From the NCBI GenBank assembly GCA_002477755.1, contig DLKD01000014.1:1-64000 (forward strand): a stretch of 64,000 nt of DNA, in the 5' to 3' direction. The notes beneath the pieces are model-generated. The model made no database searches, was not told the DNA's origin, and saw only the letters and a program-made list of their open reading frames with translations. Below, piece by piece: positions 63,112 through 64,000 of this stretch. Numbering within the stretch: position 1 is the stretch's first letter; each line of letters opens with the position of its first letter. The position numbers were made by a program, and so were the translations under genes. Source of the stretch: Gordonia sp. UBA7599. GTDB lineage: Bacteria > Actinomycetota > Actinomycetes > Mycobacteriales > Mycobacteriaceae.

Positions 63112-63921
63112 TCAGCCCTGCGGATCCTTGAAGTAGACGAGTTGATGGCTGGTCGCCAGGAGGGTTTCGCCGCCCCAGAGTTGGGCGTACTGGTCGAAGT
63201 GGCCATGGCTGAACCGCTGCGCGCGCGCCGTGCCCAGCACGTAGTCGCTGCCCTGCGCTGCGAGTTCGTCGGGCGACGCGTGGAAGTAGGTGGTCATGGT
63301 GATCGTCCCCGCCGGCATGTAGGCGCCGTGGCGCAGGAAGACGCGGGGGAAGAACGCGTCGGACATCGAGGTGAGTGCCGGATAGTCCAACGGGCGTTCG
63401 GGTAGATCTCGCAGCCACAGGGTCGAGGTCGAGTCGTTGTTGGGGCTCTCGTACACGAGCTCGCCGACCACGAACCGCTTGTCGTAGTTGCGGGCCCAGG
63501 CGATGAAGTCCGGGAAGTCGACCGGGGCGGTGTCGGCGATGGTGGCGGGGTCGGCGGCGGGCGGCCGGACTTCGGTGTCGCCCCACGTCTCGCGGCGGAT
63601 GCCGAAGACCGCGCTGCCGGTAGAGACCGTCGCGCCGTCCTGGGAGATGGTGAACGTCCAGTGCTGGTTGGTCCGGTTGGTGCGCTCGATACGGGTGTGC
63701 AAGTCCCAGGTTCCGTCAGCGACCGGGGCGGCGAAGTTGATCGTCAGCGCTAGCGGTTGACCGAGGACATCTGGGTGTTGCAGGAGGGCGTTGAGCACGG
63801 TTGCGGCGGTGATGCCGCCGAACGGCCCGACCATGTTGCCGTAGGCCGGGTGGGTAGTCGCGTGGAAGACGCCGTCGGGCCGGGCGTCCACGGCGATCGC
63901 TTCATCGAAGACGTGGGTCAT
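63112..63921 (-). CDS. acyl-CoA thioesterase (double hot-dog)
   Basis: The 269-residue protein resembles TesB-like thioesterases of the 4HBT_3 group: VFHATTHPAYGNMVGPFGGITAATVLNALLQHP with the Gly-rich turn before the first long helix, LALTINFAAPVADGTWDL, RTNRTNQHWTFTISQDG, and in the second half LTSMSDAFFPRVFLRHGAYMPAGTITMTTYFH with AQRFSHGHFDQYAQLWGGETLLATSHQLVYF. It would hydrolyse acyl-CoA. ATG at 63919-63921. The thiolase gene follows 37 bases downstream. The remaining 79 bases of the window hold nothing I can call. Confidence 0.88.
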   Translation of the reverse strand: MTHVFDEAIAVDARPDGVFHATTHPAYGNMVGPFGGITAATVLNALLQHPDVLGQPLALTINFAAPVADGTWDLHTRIERTNRTNQHWTFTISQDGATVSTGSAVFGIRRETWGDTEVRPPAADPATIADTAPVDFPDFIAWARNYDKRFVVGELVYESPNNDSTSTLWLRDLPERPLDYPALTSMSDAFFPRVFLRHGAYMPAGTITMTTYFHASPDELAAQGSDYVLGTARAQRFSHGHFDQYAQLWGGETLLATSHQLVYFKDPQG

Positions 63922-64000
63922 GGCTTCGACGATAGGCCGGGCCCGTCGATGCCGGTCGAGTGGTTCGGTGCCGGGCGTCAGTCAGAGATGACCCCGTCGA

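Overview
The window is high-GC actinobacterial DNA. The gene families (WS/DGAT acyltransferase, mycobactin-type siderophore enzymes, PucR, TetR and Lrp regulators, DUF4185 secreted protein) point to the Mycobacteriales, most plausibly a Gordonia- or Rhodococcus-like organism. This is inferred from gene content only; there is no rRNA to confirm it.

Layout. 1-2 kb: the end of an unidentified gene, a small ORF, and an ABC-F ATPase broken by an 11-bp tandem duplication. 2-6.6 kb: a DUF2804 gene diverging from two near-identical 377-aa paralogues and a phosphotransferase, with a perfect palindromic operator between them. 6.9-9.9 kb: an acyl-CoA ligase and a wax ester/diacylglycerol synthase. 9.9-12.6 kb: poxB-type pyruvate oxidase followed by a LysR regulator. 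12.8-17.5 kb: a DUF1697 gene, a secreted DUF4185 protein (possible arabinan hydrolase) and a TIR-membrane-propeller protein. 17.6-20.2 kb: a Tat-exported sulfatase lipoprotein divergent from a TetR regulator, with twin operators between. 20.1-25 kb: an ocd-ctlX-arcA-hydrolase operon divergent from an Lrp regulator. 25-28.4 kb: a YWTD propeller gene, a universal stress protein gene and an APC permease truncated head-to-head against a truncated amidohydrolase. 28.5-33.1 kb: a CapA-like protein, a permease and a PucR regulator.

33.1-61.9 kb is a mycobactin-like siderophore locus. mbtA (salicylate-AMP ligase, with a FUSC membrane protein just downstream) diverges from mbtI, B, G, K, T, C, D, E, F, most of which are joined by start/stop overlaps. 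Salicylate made by MbtI is activated by MbtA and loaded on MbtB. MbtB adds and cyclises a hydroxy or thiol amino acid. MbtE and MbtF add hydroxamate amino acids prepared by MbtG and MbtK. MbtC and MbtD build a beta-hydroxy acyl unit. Opposite strands carry a SagB-type oxidase, likely to aromatise the azoline ring, and a secreted propeller. Near-identical IdeR-type iron boxes precede mbtA and the propeller gene. mbtE carries a 2-bp frameshift, and all three NRPSs contain in-frame minisatellite linkers, in mbtF as two arrays of opposite orientation. The window ends with a thiolase and an acyl-CoA thioesterase.
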